DNA of 64,000 nucleotides from Desulfopila aestuarii DSM 18488. Its GTDB lineage: Bacteria; Desulfobacterota; Desulfobulbia; Desulfobulbales; Desulfocapsaceae. Positions 8,057 through 16,872 of this stretch are shown piece after piece; position 1 is the first letter of the stretch; each line of letters begins with the position of its first letter. The notes below the pieces were generated by a model, which was not told the DNA's origin, ran no database searches, and worked only from the letters and a program-made list of their open reading frames with translations. The stretch covers positions 1 to 64,000 of the forward strand of contig NZ_FRFE01000017.1 in NCBI RefSeq assembly GCF_900143695.1, written 5' to 3'. A program made the translations under genes and the position numbers.

Positions 8057-9221
8057 GTATTTCCTCCACTTGTGTTTTCTGGATGAAATCTTCAGGACAA
8101 AGGATATCCCTGAGATGGCTTTCGAGGTCTTCAAGGCAGAAATTTTCACCATTCGGACAAGGGAGGCTGTCATTTTGGACATATTCCGATATATCAAACC
8201 GTTCGGCATATTCTATTTCACCACCATCTTCCATCCACGAGTCGGGTTTGATATCTGAAAGACTTGTTTCCAGGTACCTGGTTGCCAGAACACTGTCGGG
8301 TAAACCTTCCTCTCCCGCAAGGATGTCTTCTGGAGCAAGCTCAAGATCACGAATTACCTTAATGCTATTTCTCAGAGGTAGACGAGGCATTACAATGTCT
8401 ACTGTAGTCGTATCATCTACCCGCAAAGGTTTGGTGGCGGCTGGCACCGCATTGCTTTTCTGGTCAGAACCTAGAGTATGCATTGCTTTTTCTGGCCCTC
8501 TCCTTACTTTTCGGATAGTATCGTTCAGAACAGTGATCATGAATTTCCCATGTCGCGTGAAATCGTTTTCCGATGTAGGGCCTGCAATCTCGACCTGCCT
8601 GGCGATAAAGTCTTCGTACTCTTTGCGTTTCCGTTCAAGGGATTTTACCATCCGCTCGTCCTCAGCTTTCAGAATCGTTGCTATGTCTGCAACTCGTATC
8701 CTCTTGAAAAAGTCGTCAAGTATTACGCTGTCTGGAGCAACCTCACCATTTTCAATAGCCAATTTCAAAGCCAGTACGTCCTTGTGTTTGATGTCAAAAC
8801 AGCCGACGCCACTTTCTGCCAATTGTTTCAGGAAGGTCTTGGTGAACGCTTTAGTGCCGAGAAGGTAAATCACGCTTTTCTGCAGCGTCATCAACTCAGG
8901 ATGGTCTAATGTCACCCTGTAGTACACCATCATATTGTTCGCTGTTCGGTGAGAAAATGGCAGATTATCTGTGACCCATCTTGAGAATTCACCGTGTTTC
9001 AACTGGTCTCTTGCAGACTGCAGGAGTTCTCCGGTTTTTCGCATGTTATCGCATGATGCCTGATCCAGTAATCTGATCTCATACATGAGGTGTTCGAGGT
9101 AGGCAGGCAACTGCTCCAGCGATATGGTATCCTTCCCCCACATAACCTTCCTCACGAACTCAAGCTCTTGCCTTTTCGACTCTGTATTTTGCAAACCACT
9201 ATTAATCTTTGAGTATGTCAT
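8049..9221 (-). CDS. DUF3102 domain protein of the replication block
   Basis: A 390-residue protein with a DUF3102-type helical domain at about residues 63-103 (GELLQSARDQLKHGEFSRWV, then FSHRTANNMM). DUF3102 occurs on plasmids, phages and integrative elements and is thought to bind DNA, though its job is not settled. A charged, coiled-coil-like stretch (about 195-225) and an acidic C-terminal half follow. The start ATG overlaps the end of the upstream small gene by 4 bases (ATGA), and its own end overlaps the helicase start, so the genes are translationally coupled. It probably supports replication initiation or partition of the element; that is inference from position. Confidence 0.7.
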   Translation of the reverse strand: MTYSKINSGLQNTESKRQELEFVRKVMWGKDTISLEQLPAYLEHLMYEIRLLDQASCDNMRKTGELLQSARDQLKHGEFSRWVTDNLPFSHRTANNMMVYYRVTLDHPELMTLQKSVIYLLGTKAFTKTFLKQLAESGVGCFDIKHKDVLALKLAIENGEVAPDSVILDDFFKRIRVADIATILKAEDERMVKSLERKRKEYEDFIARQVEIAGPTSENDFTRHGKFMITVLNDTIRKVRRGPEKAMHTLGSDQKSNAVPAATKPLRVDDTTTVDIVMPRLPLRNSIKVIRDLELAPEDILAGEEGLPDSVLATRYLETSLSDIKPDSWMEDGGEIEYAERFDISEYVQNDSLPCPNGENFCLEDLESHLRDILCPEDFIQKTQVEEIHG

Positions 9222-9532
9222 CTAACTACCTCCTGTGCTTTCATTTTGTTTACTTCGCCAGAACAATCCAATGGGTCAATCCCTACGATGACTCGAGCAA
9301 TTCTCGATTCGAATAGCCTGCGGGGGCAGTGCTGTTGAAAAACCTCTTCGACAGAATCTTTATCGCGAACACTGACAATCATCTTCCGCGTTTTCCCTAT
9401 CGGGGTAATTCGCCTGTAATGCCGTAGCAAATCCGACTTGGTAGGCGTCCCCTTAGGTTTGGGTCTGAATCTGCTACCAGCGCCATCTTTCCTTCTGTAC
9501 TCTATGTAGCTAATATGATACATTTTCTTCAT
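9218..9532 (-). CDS. Small basic protein of the element, paralogue of the next gene upstream
   Basis: A 104-residue, strongly basic protein with no domain I recognise. It overlaps the DUF3102 gene by 4 bases and starts 6 bases after the stop of the gene at 9539-9826. The two proteins look related: both begin KK..Y..(A/S)Y.YRR, carry a variable basic linker, and then a predicted beta strand with a V..QD.Y.VE / V.DKDSVEE pattern. A nucleic-acid-binding role is plausible given the charge and the replication neighbours, but nothing in the sequence proves it. Confidence 0.6.
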   Translation of the reverse strand: MKKMYHISYIEYRRKDGAGSRFRPKPKGTPTKSDLLRHYRRITPIGKTRKMIVSVRDKDSVEEVFQQHCPRRLFESRIARVIVGIDPLDCSGEVNKMKAQEVVR

Positions 9533-9538
9533 TATAGT

Positions 9539-9826
9539 CTATTGTCCCTCCGCTGTGTAAATACTACTAACTTTCGATAATTCCATTATCTTCATCTCTA
9601 TTGTGTACTCATCTTTTTTCGATTGATTCAGGTGCATTAGGATCATGCTCTCTACTTGGTACCGATCTTGGCAGGTGACCAGTATCGTCTCATGCACCCA
9701 CCTGTACCTAGCCTTCCACCTCTCGTTTGCAGATCTCCTCTGTCTTCTGTATTTATACGCCACTCTGTAAATCGTTTTTTTTAATCGATACATATACATA
9801 TCCTCTATTGTTGGTTTTCCGGTCAT
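9539..9826 (-). CDS. Small basic protein of the element
   Basis: A 95-residue, arginine- and lysine-rich protein, not recognised. It shares an N-terminal KK.IYRVAYKYRR pattern and overall layout with the 104-residue protein encoded just downstream, so the two seem to be a tandem duplication that has diverged. An AGGAGG ribosome site lies about 11 bases before the ATG, a little far but the only one present. It is the first gene of the tightly packed block that runs on to the polymerase-like gene. Confidence 0.6.
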   Translation of the reverse strand: MTGKPTIEDMYMYRLKKTIYRVAYKYRRQRRSANERWKARYRWVHETILVTCQDRYQVESMILMHLNQSKKDEYTIEMKIMELSKVSSIYTAEGQ

Positions 9827-10217
9827 AAAATGGATTACCTCCTCGTTCTGTTATTTTGGCCATGGCAGTGCAACTACTCATAGCAATGTCAAAGAGCAAA
9901 ACTTCCCCATGTGACCGACGGTGGTCACTATCAATGTGTGAAGTAGCACCCAAAGTGGATGCTTTTGGGAAATACCGCAGAGGACTCTCCCCGAGAGGAG
10001 AATGAGTTAGAGGAATTTCTTATTTGCTACTCGTATTATAAAATGTTTAGGGGTGGATCTAAAAAAATAGTGAAAAAAAAATTCCCACTATTGCAAAATC
10101 AGGATTTGATTTACTCGGCGATATTTTTTTTTGGGGGGGCAGGTGATGCGAGGGCTTTCTGGGGTAGTGCCTCCTATTGGAGGCACATGGGAGTGATCGA
10201 AATAAGCTGGATGCCTG
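9827..10217. promoter_or_regulatory. Structured intergenic region between recombinase and replication genes
   Basis: About 390 bases with no gene but marked structure: an interrupted palindrome GTGACC...GGTCAC (9911-9928), a perfect 8-bp stem with 4-nt loop (10167-10186), and a homopolymer tract of about nine Ts followed by seven Gs near 10130. The 10167-10186 hairpin lies just past the recombinase stop and could be its terminator, though it lacks a T-run on the minus strand. The rest may hold the promoter of the replication genes, an origin or an attachment site. Assignments beyond the palindromes are inference. Confidence 0.45.
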
Positions 10218-10913
10218 TCAATTGCTCCACAAACAGCGGATTTCCTGCTGGACGTCCTCCGGCAATATCGCGGCGTAGATTTCGGTTGTCCGTGAGCTTT
10301 CATGCCCAAGTTGCCGCTGTACCACCCTTATATCCTTACATTGACGGTACAGCTGCGTCCCATACGAGTGTCTCAAACTGTGGATGCTCTTTCTCTTCTC
10401 GTACAAACCCAATAGTTTCAGATATTTTTTCACCATCAGCTGGAAGGCTTGGCTCTTCATCGGTCCGCGCTGCCCCTGAAATAGGTGGCTATCATGCTGA
10501 ACGGACTCCCCTCTGCTTGCTTTCCATTTCAAGAAGCGCTTGATGTGTTGTTTTGTAGTAAGGGGAATTTCGACATTACGGCTTTTTCTACCCTTGCCGC
10601 ATCGGATGAAGATACTGCTCTGTCCATTCTTGACTTGCAGGTCACCACACCTCAGGTCTGCAATCTCGGCAACTCTGATCCCGCTTGTCGATAAAATGTC
10701 GACCGCCATCCACTCCCTCACACCGGTCACGTTGCCTCTCAACAGGGCAACTTCACCTTGTTCACGTACAATGCGTCTTAATGCCTGTATTTCTTCCCTG
10801 CGAAAATATTTGACCGGTTCGCCATATTGGACAATTTTCGTGTTTGCATCTTTATTCAGATTTTCAACATTGGTGGCTGAATTGAACGGGATAATTTTGG
10901 CTGTGTTTTGCAT
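10218..10913 (-). CDS. Minimal tyrosine recombinase (integrase)
   Basis: A 231-residue tyrosine recombinase with the full catalytic set: R80 (SGIRVAE), K107 (CGKGRKS), H178-x-x-R181 (IHSLRH), H204 (LGHES) and Y213 (TEIYA). It is short: only about 35 residues precede the catalytic domain, so the usual SAM-like core-binding domain is missing or replaced. That is unusual for a stand-alone integrase and recalls short recombinases of integrative elements and resolvase-like systems. It heads the minus-strand replication block and most likely integrates, excises or resolves dimers of the element. The promoter side carries repeated TTTGGAGTTTG words (10933-11050). Confidence 0.85.
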   Translation of the reverse strand: MQNTAKIIPFNSATNVENLNKDANTKIVQYGEPVKYFRREEIQALRRIVREQGEVALLRGNVTGVREWMAVDILSTSGIRVAEIADLRCGDLQVKNGQSSIFIRCGKGRKSRNVEIPLTTKQHIKRFLKWKASRGESVQHDSHLFQGQRGPMKSQAFQLMVKKYLKLLGLYEKRKSIHSLRHSYGTQLYRQCKDIRVVQRQLGHESSRTTEIYAAILPEDVQQEIRCLWSN

Positions 10914-10932
10914 TACTGATCTCCTATCGTTA

Positions 10933-11050
10933 TTTTCTTTGGAGTTTGATGGCTTGTTTTGCCGTTACTGAAAGCCTGTTTCTAATGGTTGTAGATTAAT
11001 GACGAAAACCGAACTCCAAAGAAAAGAAGTTAATATGTTTGGAGTTTGGT
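10933..11050. promoter_or_regulatory. Inverted and direct repeats upstream of the recombinase
   Basis: A 14-bp word TTTTCTTTGGAGTT at 10933-10946 recurs in perfect inverted orientation at 11012-11025, and its core TTTGGAGTTTG recurs in direct orientation near 11038-11048. Three copies within 120 bases, just upstream of the recombinase start, suggest operator or recombinase arm-binding sites. A hairpin with a long loop is an alternative reading. Confidence 0.5.
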
Positions 11051-11277
11051 TTTCTCAAAAAAAATGTACCAGCCATATCATCAATCAGCATCTCCAGCAA
11101 ATCGGCTTTTGAAGTTGCCGAAAAGCCGAAACACGTAATGTTGATTTCGAAAGGGAGTAGAATTGGTGTCATTTGAATTTTCAGATCACGTTTCTGATCG
11201 ATGGCGAATGGTGAAGACTTTTTGATAATCTTCTCCCTTTGGAAATGTTCAGGTACCATCATCCAATGTTGGAGCAT
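10996..11277 (-). CDS. Possible small protein, unrecognised
   Basis: A 93-codon open frame on the recombinase strand, ending within the repeat region. Its ATG at 11277 has no ribosome site; a downstream in-frame start is possible. No motif is recognised and the last residues are encoded by the TTTGGAGTT repeats, which weakens the case for a real gene. Kept because the frame is uninterrupted and lies directly upstream of the recombinase, where small regulators are common. Confidence 0.25.
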   Translation of the reverse strand: MLQHWMMVPEHFQREKIIKKSSPFAIDQKRDLKIQMTPILLPFEINITCFGFSATSKADLLEMLIDDMAGTFFLRKPNSKHINFFSLEFGFRH

Positions 11278-11977
11278 TGATATTTTCTTGCTGCGACTGA
11301 AATGATTGTCTGGGAATGACGATTAAGTTGAGATGAAATATGCGGAATGAACCATCTCTTATTCTCAACTACTTTATTTTATAAGGATTCTAGAGGACTA
11401 TCAACCAATCATCTTTGGTTGATAAAAAATGGTGATGCTTATACAAAAGCGGCTAAGAGGTGTTGGGAGAAGGGAAATAACAAAAGCTCAAAACCTGTAT
11501 TTTGAGGGTTTGCCATAGCACTGAGTTATTCCAGCAAAAAATACTCCCAACCGGATCTACAAGCTTCAAAATGCAATGAAACCCAGCAACTCAAACATTG
11601 ATAAGAGCACAGCCTTCTCCCTGTTGTATCCTTGCTCAATATATTCAGTAATGGTTGCAAGAGAACTTTTCATATCAATCTTTCCAATAAGACCCTGAAG
11701 CCATTATTTAACGTCAAAACATTGCATGTTCCACTTTACTTCCATTTTATCCCATAAAAGGTTTCCCATACTCATAACCAGTCTTTATTCATTGTAAGTT
11801 CAATTAGCCGGCCTTCTCCCAACTGGAATATTTTGCGTAAACGAAAAATCTACGATTTTGACGGATACGACTCAGCACGCTTACACAACTACTGAAATCG
11901 TGGAACTATCCATAAAACATTAAACAACGAGGTAGTATGTAGACATATTAAACGGAAAACTCAGGAGCTATTACATC
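11278..11977. other. Intergenic region with gene debris
   Basis: About 700 bases with no intact gene. A perfect 10-bp stem with 6-nt loop lies at 11399-11424 without a downstream T-run. On the minus strand a 40-odd-codon open stretch (about 11570-11700) reads like the C-terminal end of a lost protein (ITEYIEQGYNREKAVLLSMF), but I cannot name it. It probably marks old deletions at the edge of the element. Confidence 0.35.
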
Positions 11978-12634
11978 ATGAATAAGTTGAGCAAAACTCA
12001 GAAAAAAGAACTGAAACGATTATGGAAGGACGCCGACGAAAATAACGATGTTGAAGCACAGTTCTTTTTAGGGTGGAAATATCAGATAGGCGATACAGTC
12101 ATCAAATCTCCAGAAAGAGCTTTCTACTGGTGCAGGAGGGCCGCTAACCAAAATCACGACAAATCATTGTGCCAGCTAGGATGGAAGTATTACAAAGGAG
12201 ATCACGTAAAACAAAATACCACGAAAGCTATAACCTTTTGGAGCAGAGCCGCTTTGCTCGGCGATGATAAGGCGCTTTTTAACCTTGGTTTACTTTATTT
12301 GCACGGAGATGGTGTTCCTCAAGACTATCAGAAGGCCATAAAGTTTTACCGCCGTTCGGCTGCTCGAGGAAACCTAGGCGCAATGGGCGATTTGGGCGTA
12401 ATGCTGATAAATGGCGAAGCATGTGAAGCGGATAAGAAAGAAGGCTTATCGTTGATTACTGAGGCCGCTGTTAAAGGTCACGCCGCCAGCCAGTTTAATC
12501 TAGCCGTGATTTGTTACTTCGGCGAAAGTCTTGTTGAACAGGATTATGATGCTGCAAGGTACTGGCTCACGCAGGCGGTTGAAAATGGAGACGAAGAGGC
12601 ACAAGAGTACCTAGATTCGTGGTTTTCTGAGTAA
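11978..12634 (+). CDS. Sel1-like repeat protein
   Basis: A 218-residue protein made of about five Sel1-like repeats, the 36-residue helical TPR relatives with the A...LG..Y..G..V..D...A..W...AA..G pattern. No signal peptide is seen, so it should be cytoplasmic. Such proteins scaffold protein interactions; the partner cannot be inferred. An AGGAG ribosome site precedes the ATG by about 11 bases. It stands alone in the island with over 450 bases of non-coding DNA on each side, so there is no operon context. Confidence 0.8.
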   Translation: MNKLSKTQKKELKRLWKDADENNDVEAQFFLGWKYQIGDTVIKSPERAFYWCRRAANQNHDKSLCQLGWKYYKGDHVKQNTTKAITFWSRAALLGDDKALFNLGLLYLHGDGVPQDYQKAIKFYRRSAARGNLGAMGDLGVMLINGEACEADKKEGLSLITEAAVKGHAASQFNLAVICYFGESLVEQDYDAARYWLTQAVENGDEEAQEYLDSWFSE

Positions 12635-13102
12635 ATGTGTTTTTTATAATTTCTTTTACGTGCTTAAAATTTTGAGCATTTGTACTTTTGAAATTGGTAC
12701 GCAGTACTTCAGATATTGCTAGTACATTGAAAACCAATAATTACAGTAAGACTATTGGCAAACTTAAGAAATCAATGTCAGCAAAATTATAGGCGTCATC
12801 TGTTGCGTTGAGATTTTCTATAGCAGAAATCGCGGCCGCTAAAAAATTTCGAATACCAGCTTACTAATAAGAAAACCGGGGGTAGTGAAAAAAGACCTGA
12901 CAACGTTCCATTTCAGGATATAAACTTTTTTTGGTTGTAGAATACACACTTGTTGTGTGTGCATGAAAAAGGGAGATAATAATAATCAGAAAAAGGAATT
13001 CAGCTTCACAAGTACAAGTTATTACATAATTTTTACAACCTTAAAAAAAGGTCAATGAACTATTATTGAAAACAACAAGAGAAAATTCCCCGCCAATTCT
13101 TG
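12635..13102. other. Intergenic, no gene recognised
   Basis: About 470 bases between convergent genes. It includes a small palindrome ACACAC-TTGTT-GTGTGT (12944-12960) but no strong terminator and no supportable gene. Confidence 0.4.
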
Positions 13103-14902
13103 TCATTTTATTGGATTTGGATCCCATTTATGACCGCATTTTAAACAAACATTGCGATGATGCCCTGCTTGCAAACCACCTACTAACAGCCCAAGCGGTC
13201 CCAATGCAACTGCACCAATAGTTCCTGCTACAGCATTATATCCTTCCTTTCCTGCTGAAATTTGTGTTGATCCGCATTTCGGGCATTTAATAAGAATTTT
13301 TCCTAGTTCATTTGAAGTCGGTACATTGGGTGAAGAGTTTCTACGATTGGGTTCTAAATCCTTATGGCAGTATCTACAATAAATAGCTTTGGCTTTTATT
13401 GTTTCTGCGCAATAAGGGCATTCTTTGGTGTCACTGTTATTCGAATATTCTAGTGGCGCTCCCTGTGTTTTAGGTGCTGACTGTAAGATAAAATCAGGTT
13501 TAGAGTTTTTACTAGCAATAATCATCATGGAATTAATAATTTTTTGAACCTTTTTCTCTGCTTCATTACCCCAATTTGTCGTTATCAATTGACCTTTTTT
13601 GTTTTGTTCTGCTTCGCCATAAACAACAAATTCCTTTTCGCTTATTTCTTCAATGTAAATAGCACCAGACACCCCGCTCCAGGAATTCATTGTTATTCCA
13701 GTTTGGAAAAAGACGCATCCAATATTAATGTTGTTAATTTCCCTGACGCCACCAACTTCTGCCGACCATTTGTGCTCATGATTAATTACATTTTGGGCAA
13801 ATTCAAGTAAATCATAAATTGAAGAGCAATAAAATGAATTGTTAAAGGTATTGCAGTATACTAATGATCGATTCGTAGTCACTTTAACATCCAAGCCATT
13901 CAATTTTTCATTTACTGATTCAGTATTAATTAAACAAACCGCCCCATTCTCTTTTGAAGCGTTATTAAAAATATTATCATTCTGGTTACTTTTGTTAATT
14001 ATTGTAGCGGATTCCACCTTTTCAATATAATTATTTATCTCGTTCTTATCTGCTGGAAAATATTCTAAAAACATTTTTATATCATGATATGCTTTGTCGT
14101 AATTTGTGTTATTTATGGCTTCATTAATAATATTAATAATATCTTTTTTAATTAAATTTAAATATCGTTGAACATCATTCAAATATTGGGTGTCAGTTAG
14201 TGCGCAAAGCAGTTCAAAGGATCTTTCATAATCTTTATTTTCGTAATGATTGATTGCTTCTATCAAGACTTTATAATTGTTATCATTCTCTATTCTTTGT
14301 TCGTAACTATTGGAATCTACATTTATTATATTATCTGAACTTGTAAGACTGTCATGGTGGTTAGATAATGATTTATCTTTATTATTATTGTTGAATTTTA
14401 TATTTAGTAATTTAATTTCAATCTCATCAATATTTTTTGCAAATTTAGTTACATAGTAACTTAAATAACTAGAATCTACAAGTTGCAATGATTTTTTTGC
14501 AGTCTCGTAGTCTTCTTTGATAAATGAACTAATACCTTCAACGAAGGATTCCAAATTATTTCGTGAAATCTTATATAATTCCTTTCGATCAATGATTTTT
14601 TTACTAAATAATCCTGATCTACAATATTTTTCAATATGCAAATAGTTATTTATTAACTTTGAAACACTCTCAATATCACTTTCTATATTTAAGATTTTGT
14701 CTTCTATGCCACTAGGTACTGATTTTATCTCTTCAAGACGTTTTCTGGCTTCATCCAAATCATAGTTTTTTATTTTTGAGTAAATCGCGGTTATCTTATT
14801 TTCTCTTATCTCTAAAAATTTAGAAATAATAATTCCGCATTTTTTGCAAGAATCAGAGTTATTGTCATTTGTGCCACACTTAGGGCATTTGGTATTTTTC
14901 AT
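13103..14902 (-). CDS. Large protein with three zinc ribbons
   Basis: A 599-residue protein of unknown function. It starts with a zinc ribbon (CPKCG at about 6-10, CKKCGIIISKF at 19-29) like that of the protein at 3505-4512. A long asparagine/lysine-rich helical region (about 30-300) with TPR-like character follows, then a more compact domain (about 330-470). The C-terminus has a second ribbon (CPYCAETIKAKAIYCRYC, about 500-517) and a third (CPKCG...CLKCGHKW, about 545-595) split by a glycine-rich hydrophobic stretch that could insert in or lie on a membrane. No signal peptide is seen. Composition is very AT-rich, as in the rest of the island. Perhaps a membrane-associated sensor or adaptor; I cannot assign a role. 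Confidence 0.7.
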   Translation of the reverse strand: MKNTKCPKCGTNDNNSDSCKKCGIIISKFLEIRENKITAIYSKIKNYDLDEARKRLEEIKSVPSGIEDKILNIESDIESVSKLINNYLHIEKYCRSGLFSKKIIDRKELYKISRNNLESFVEGISSFIKEDYETAKKSLQLVDSSYLSYYVTKFAKNIDEIEIKLLNIKFNNNNKDKSLSNHHDSLTSSDNIINVDSNSYEQRIENDNNYKVLIEAINHYENKDYERSFELLCALTDTQYLNDVQRYLNLIKKDIINIINEAINNTNYDKAYHDIKMFLEYFPADKNEINNYIEKVESATIINKSNQNDNIFNNASKENGAVCLINTESVNEKLNGLDVKVTTNRSLVYCNTFNNSFYCSSIYDLLEFAQNVINHEHKWSAEVGGVREINNINIGCVFFQTGITMNSWSGVSGAIYIEEISEKEFVVYGEAEQNKKGQLITTNWGNEAEKKVQKIINSMMIIASKNSKPDFILQSAPKTQGAPLEYSNNSDTKECPYCAETIKAKAIYCRYCHKDLEPNRRNSSPNVPTSNELGKILIKCPKCGSTQISAGKEGYNAVAGTIGAVALGPLGLLVGGLQAGHHRNVCLKCGHKWDPNPIK

Positions 14903-15265
14903 CTCAAAATTACCTTGTTAGATAATGTTATGGATTTTTAAATATTTCAAATGGTTTTATTTACTTAGTTTGGACTTGTATGAAAATTAAAAAATGAAAT
15001 TATTGTAAAAAAACAGTACCCCCTGCACTAAGTATCTTAGAATACAACTCAACAGTATTAAAACACTAAAACCAAATCCCAACACTCTGTTTTTTTAGCT
15101 TTTATTAATATTTGTTGTTTTTCAGGCTCTCCAGCTAATCACGTTTACGCAGTTGAAATCGTACTAGTCCTCATGGCAAGAGCACGGCAGTCTTAAACCC
15201 ACTTTGTGAGAGCGTCATTGTGCGCCTTCTATCGTTCTTTATCTGTATGATGAACTACTACCTTG
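14903..15265. other. Intergenic, no gene recognised
   Basis: About 360 AT-rich bases upstream of the three-ribbon gene. It presumably includes that gene's promoter. Nothing else supportable. Confidence 0.35.
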
Positions 15266-15637
15266 TCAACCAAGGTACGAACGTACTTCCACATCCACAA
15301 TTTGGGTGCGATTCAACCTTATCCCACTCAAAAATTCCTCTAACAACGCAATGTCCACAATCCACTGCCCTTTGTGTCCCGGTAATTTATGTCCAAGATT
15401 GTGTTGCGCAACCCAGCGTGCAGCAGTCGAGTGGGAAACTGTACGTCCAGTTTGAAACAAAATTTGTTTCAGAGCTTCAGCTACTGTAATGAAATCTTCA
15501 GGGGTACGTTGATTTTGGGTATCAACAAGATGGGTAACCCCTTCTTCAAAAATGTGATTTATTCTTTTATTCTGGCTAGTTATTGTACCAAAAAAGCTAA
15601 AAGCAATGTGTTTAACTAGATTTGTTTGGCATTACAG
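15266..15637 (-). pseudogene. Helix-turn-helix (excisionase-like) gene remnant, copy 1
   Basis: An open minus-strand frame of about 120 codons with no plausible start codon, so it appears 5'-truncated or decayed. The encoded C-terminal part reads like a MerR/excisionase-type helix-turn-helix: HSTAARWVAQHNLGHKLPG followed by GQWIVD, a pattern in which the second half fixes a wing. The same protein sequence, diverged, is encoded at 17480-17806, and a shorter piece near 22014-22090. The 5' end of the frame coincides with the repeat edge (about 15637), where similarity between the copies stops. Confidence 0.55.
15351..15637. repeat. Direct repeat, copy 1 (about 287 bp)
   Basis: Aligns with 17519-17806 along its whole length with scattered substitutions and matching length. 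It shares long identical words such as the tract around TTTAACTAGATTTGTTTGGCA at its right edge. Both copies are in the same orientation and bracket the two genes at 16061-17457. Confidence 0.75.
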
Positions 15638-16060
15638 CCGGAGGACACTGCTTAAATCCCGTTTGTTTTTTCATTATATTCAACAAGTTAAGTCGTATTT
15701 TTCGTCCATTTATTGGTCACAAATTCAACGCAAAGCAAATCTTGTTTATCAGGTCTGGTGCTGTCGCCCGAAACAAGGGCGAGAATAGCGGAGAGTGAGC
15801 GAGAACGCTTTCAACCTGAAAAGCGTATACCTTTCATGGCTTTGAAAGAGGATAGCAGCAAATTTTGTTCTCGCTGTTTTACTAACTGGCTGGCTGTGGT
15901 TTGGATACACCAAAATAGCCTAGGTTTTAAGCCAAGCAAAAACAATATCCACTTGGTATATTGACTTACGAAGACTGCAGATAGTACTTTTCGATACAAT
16001 CTTGGTAAGCATTTTACTCGTCTTAGGCATGAATAAAAGCAAGGTGATGAGGAAATCGTT

Positions 16061-16774
16061 ATGTACAATATCCTTCAGAGCTTCATATATATTTTCGCGC
16101 TCTGCGGTATTTTAGCTTTACCAACGGCAAACACCGCAATAGCAAATGACCTGACTGCAAATGAGATCCTGTCCCGTATGAAAAAGGTATATGCGAATGC
16201 GCAGACATACCAGGATAAAGGATTGGTCAAAATTGTTATTCGTTTTCCAGAAAGAGTTCACACCGTCAAAAAACCCTTTGCAACAGCATTTAATCGGCCA
16301 AGCCGTTTTCGATTTGAGTTTAAAAATATAGAACCATTTGTAAAGACATCTACATTCATTGCTTATCAAAACGGTCAGGACATTAGAGCGCATTGGGATC
16401 TGGATGAAGGGGTTAGTCAAATCAAAACCATCGGTGATGCCCTCGCTACGGCGGCGGGCATCTCAGGGGGATCTGCTCGCACAGTTCCTACATTGTTACT
16501 GCAAGAAGAATCACGTTTCCGAAACGCAATTCTCCTCTATTCGCCAAGGCGAACTGCTGATGAAGTGATTGACGGAATCGACTGCTATCAGATTGAGGAT
16601 CCCAATGATTACCGTGATTTGACGTTGTGGATTGACAAAAAAGAATTTCTGCTCAGAAAAATATACCAATATCAAGATCTTCAAAATTCAAAAAACGAGG
16701 CCACAACAACATATAATCCAATTTTGAATGGTGTGGTCACAGAGAAGATGCTTGAATTCGACCCGTTTAGATAG
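16061..16774 (+). CDS. DUF2092/LolA-like periplasmic protein
   Basis: A 237-residue secreted protein resembling the DUF2092 family of LolA/LolB-fold proteins. It has an N-terminal signal peptide (hydrophobic to about residue 24, likely cut near AIA-ND), then A.EIL..M...Y....TYQDKG, repeated beta-strand segments with RPSRFRFEF, and an LWIDK..FLLRKI stretch near the C-terminus, as in proteins that bind lipoproteins or lipids in the periplasm. Substrate is unknown. A GAGGAAATC ribosome site precedes the ATG. The gene lies between the two direct repeats and shows no tie to neighbours, so it looks like cargo. Confidence 0.65.
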   Translation: MYNILQSFIYIFALCGILALPTANTAIANDLTANEILSRMKKVYANAQTYQDKGLVKIVIRFPERVHTVKKPFATAFNRPSRFRFEFKNIEPFVKTSTFIAYQNGQDIRAHWDLDEGVSQIKTIGDALATAAGISGGSARTVPTLLLQEESRFRNAILLYSPRRTADEVIDGIDCYQIEDPNDYRDLTLWIDKKEFLLRKIYQYQDLQNSKNEATTTYNPILNGVVTEKMLEFDPFR

Positions 16775-16872
16775 GATTAATGCAAACTCAACCATTGGTC
16801 ATAAAATTTCATCTTATTATAAATTCCTTATCAAGGATTGGGACTGAAACCAATACAATATTTTGATTATAA

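Noticed and set aside
5000-11400. Attachment-site direct repeats bounding the element
   Set aside because: Comparing both flanks by eye gave only short AT-rich matches; a computed repeat search is needed before calling att sites.
11399-11424. Perfect 10-bp stem as a terminator
   Set aside because: No T-run follows it in either direction and no gene ends next to it.
15610-15640. Integron attC-like site at the repeat edge (GTTAAAC word near GCCAAAC)
   Set aside because: The matching RYYYAAC partner and the paired L-box structure are absent, and no integron integrase is in the window.
15811-16068. 85-codon minus-strand frame overlapping the DUF2092 gene start
   Set aside because: Cysteine- and arginine-rich chance composition, no ribosome site, and it runs against the well-supported gene at 16061.
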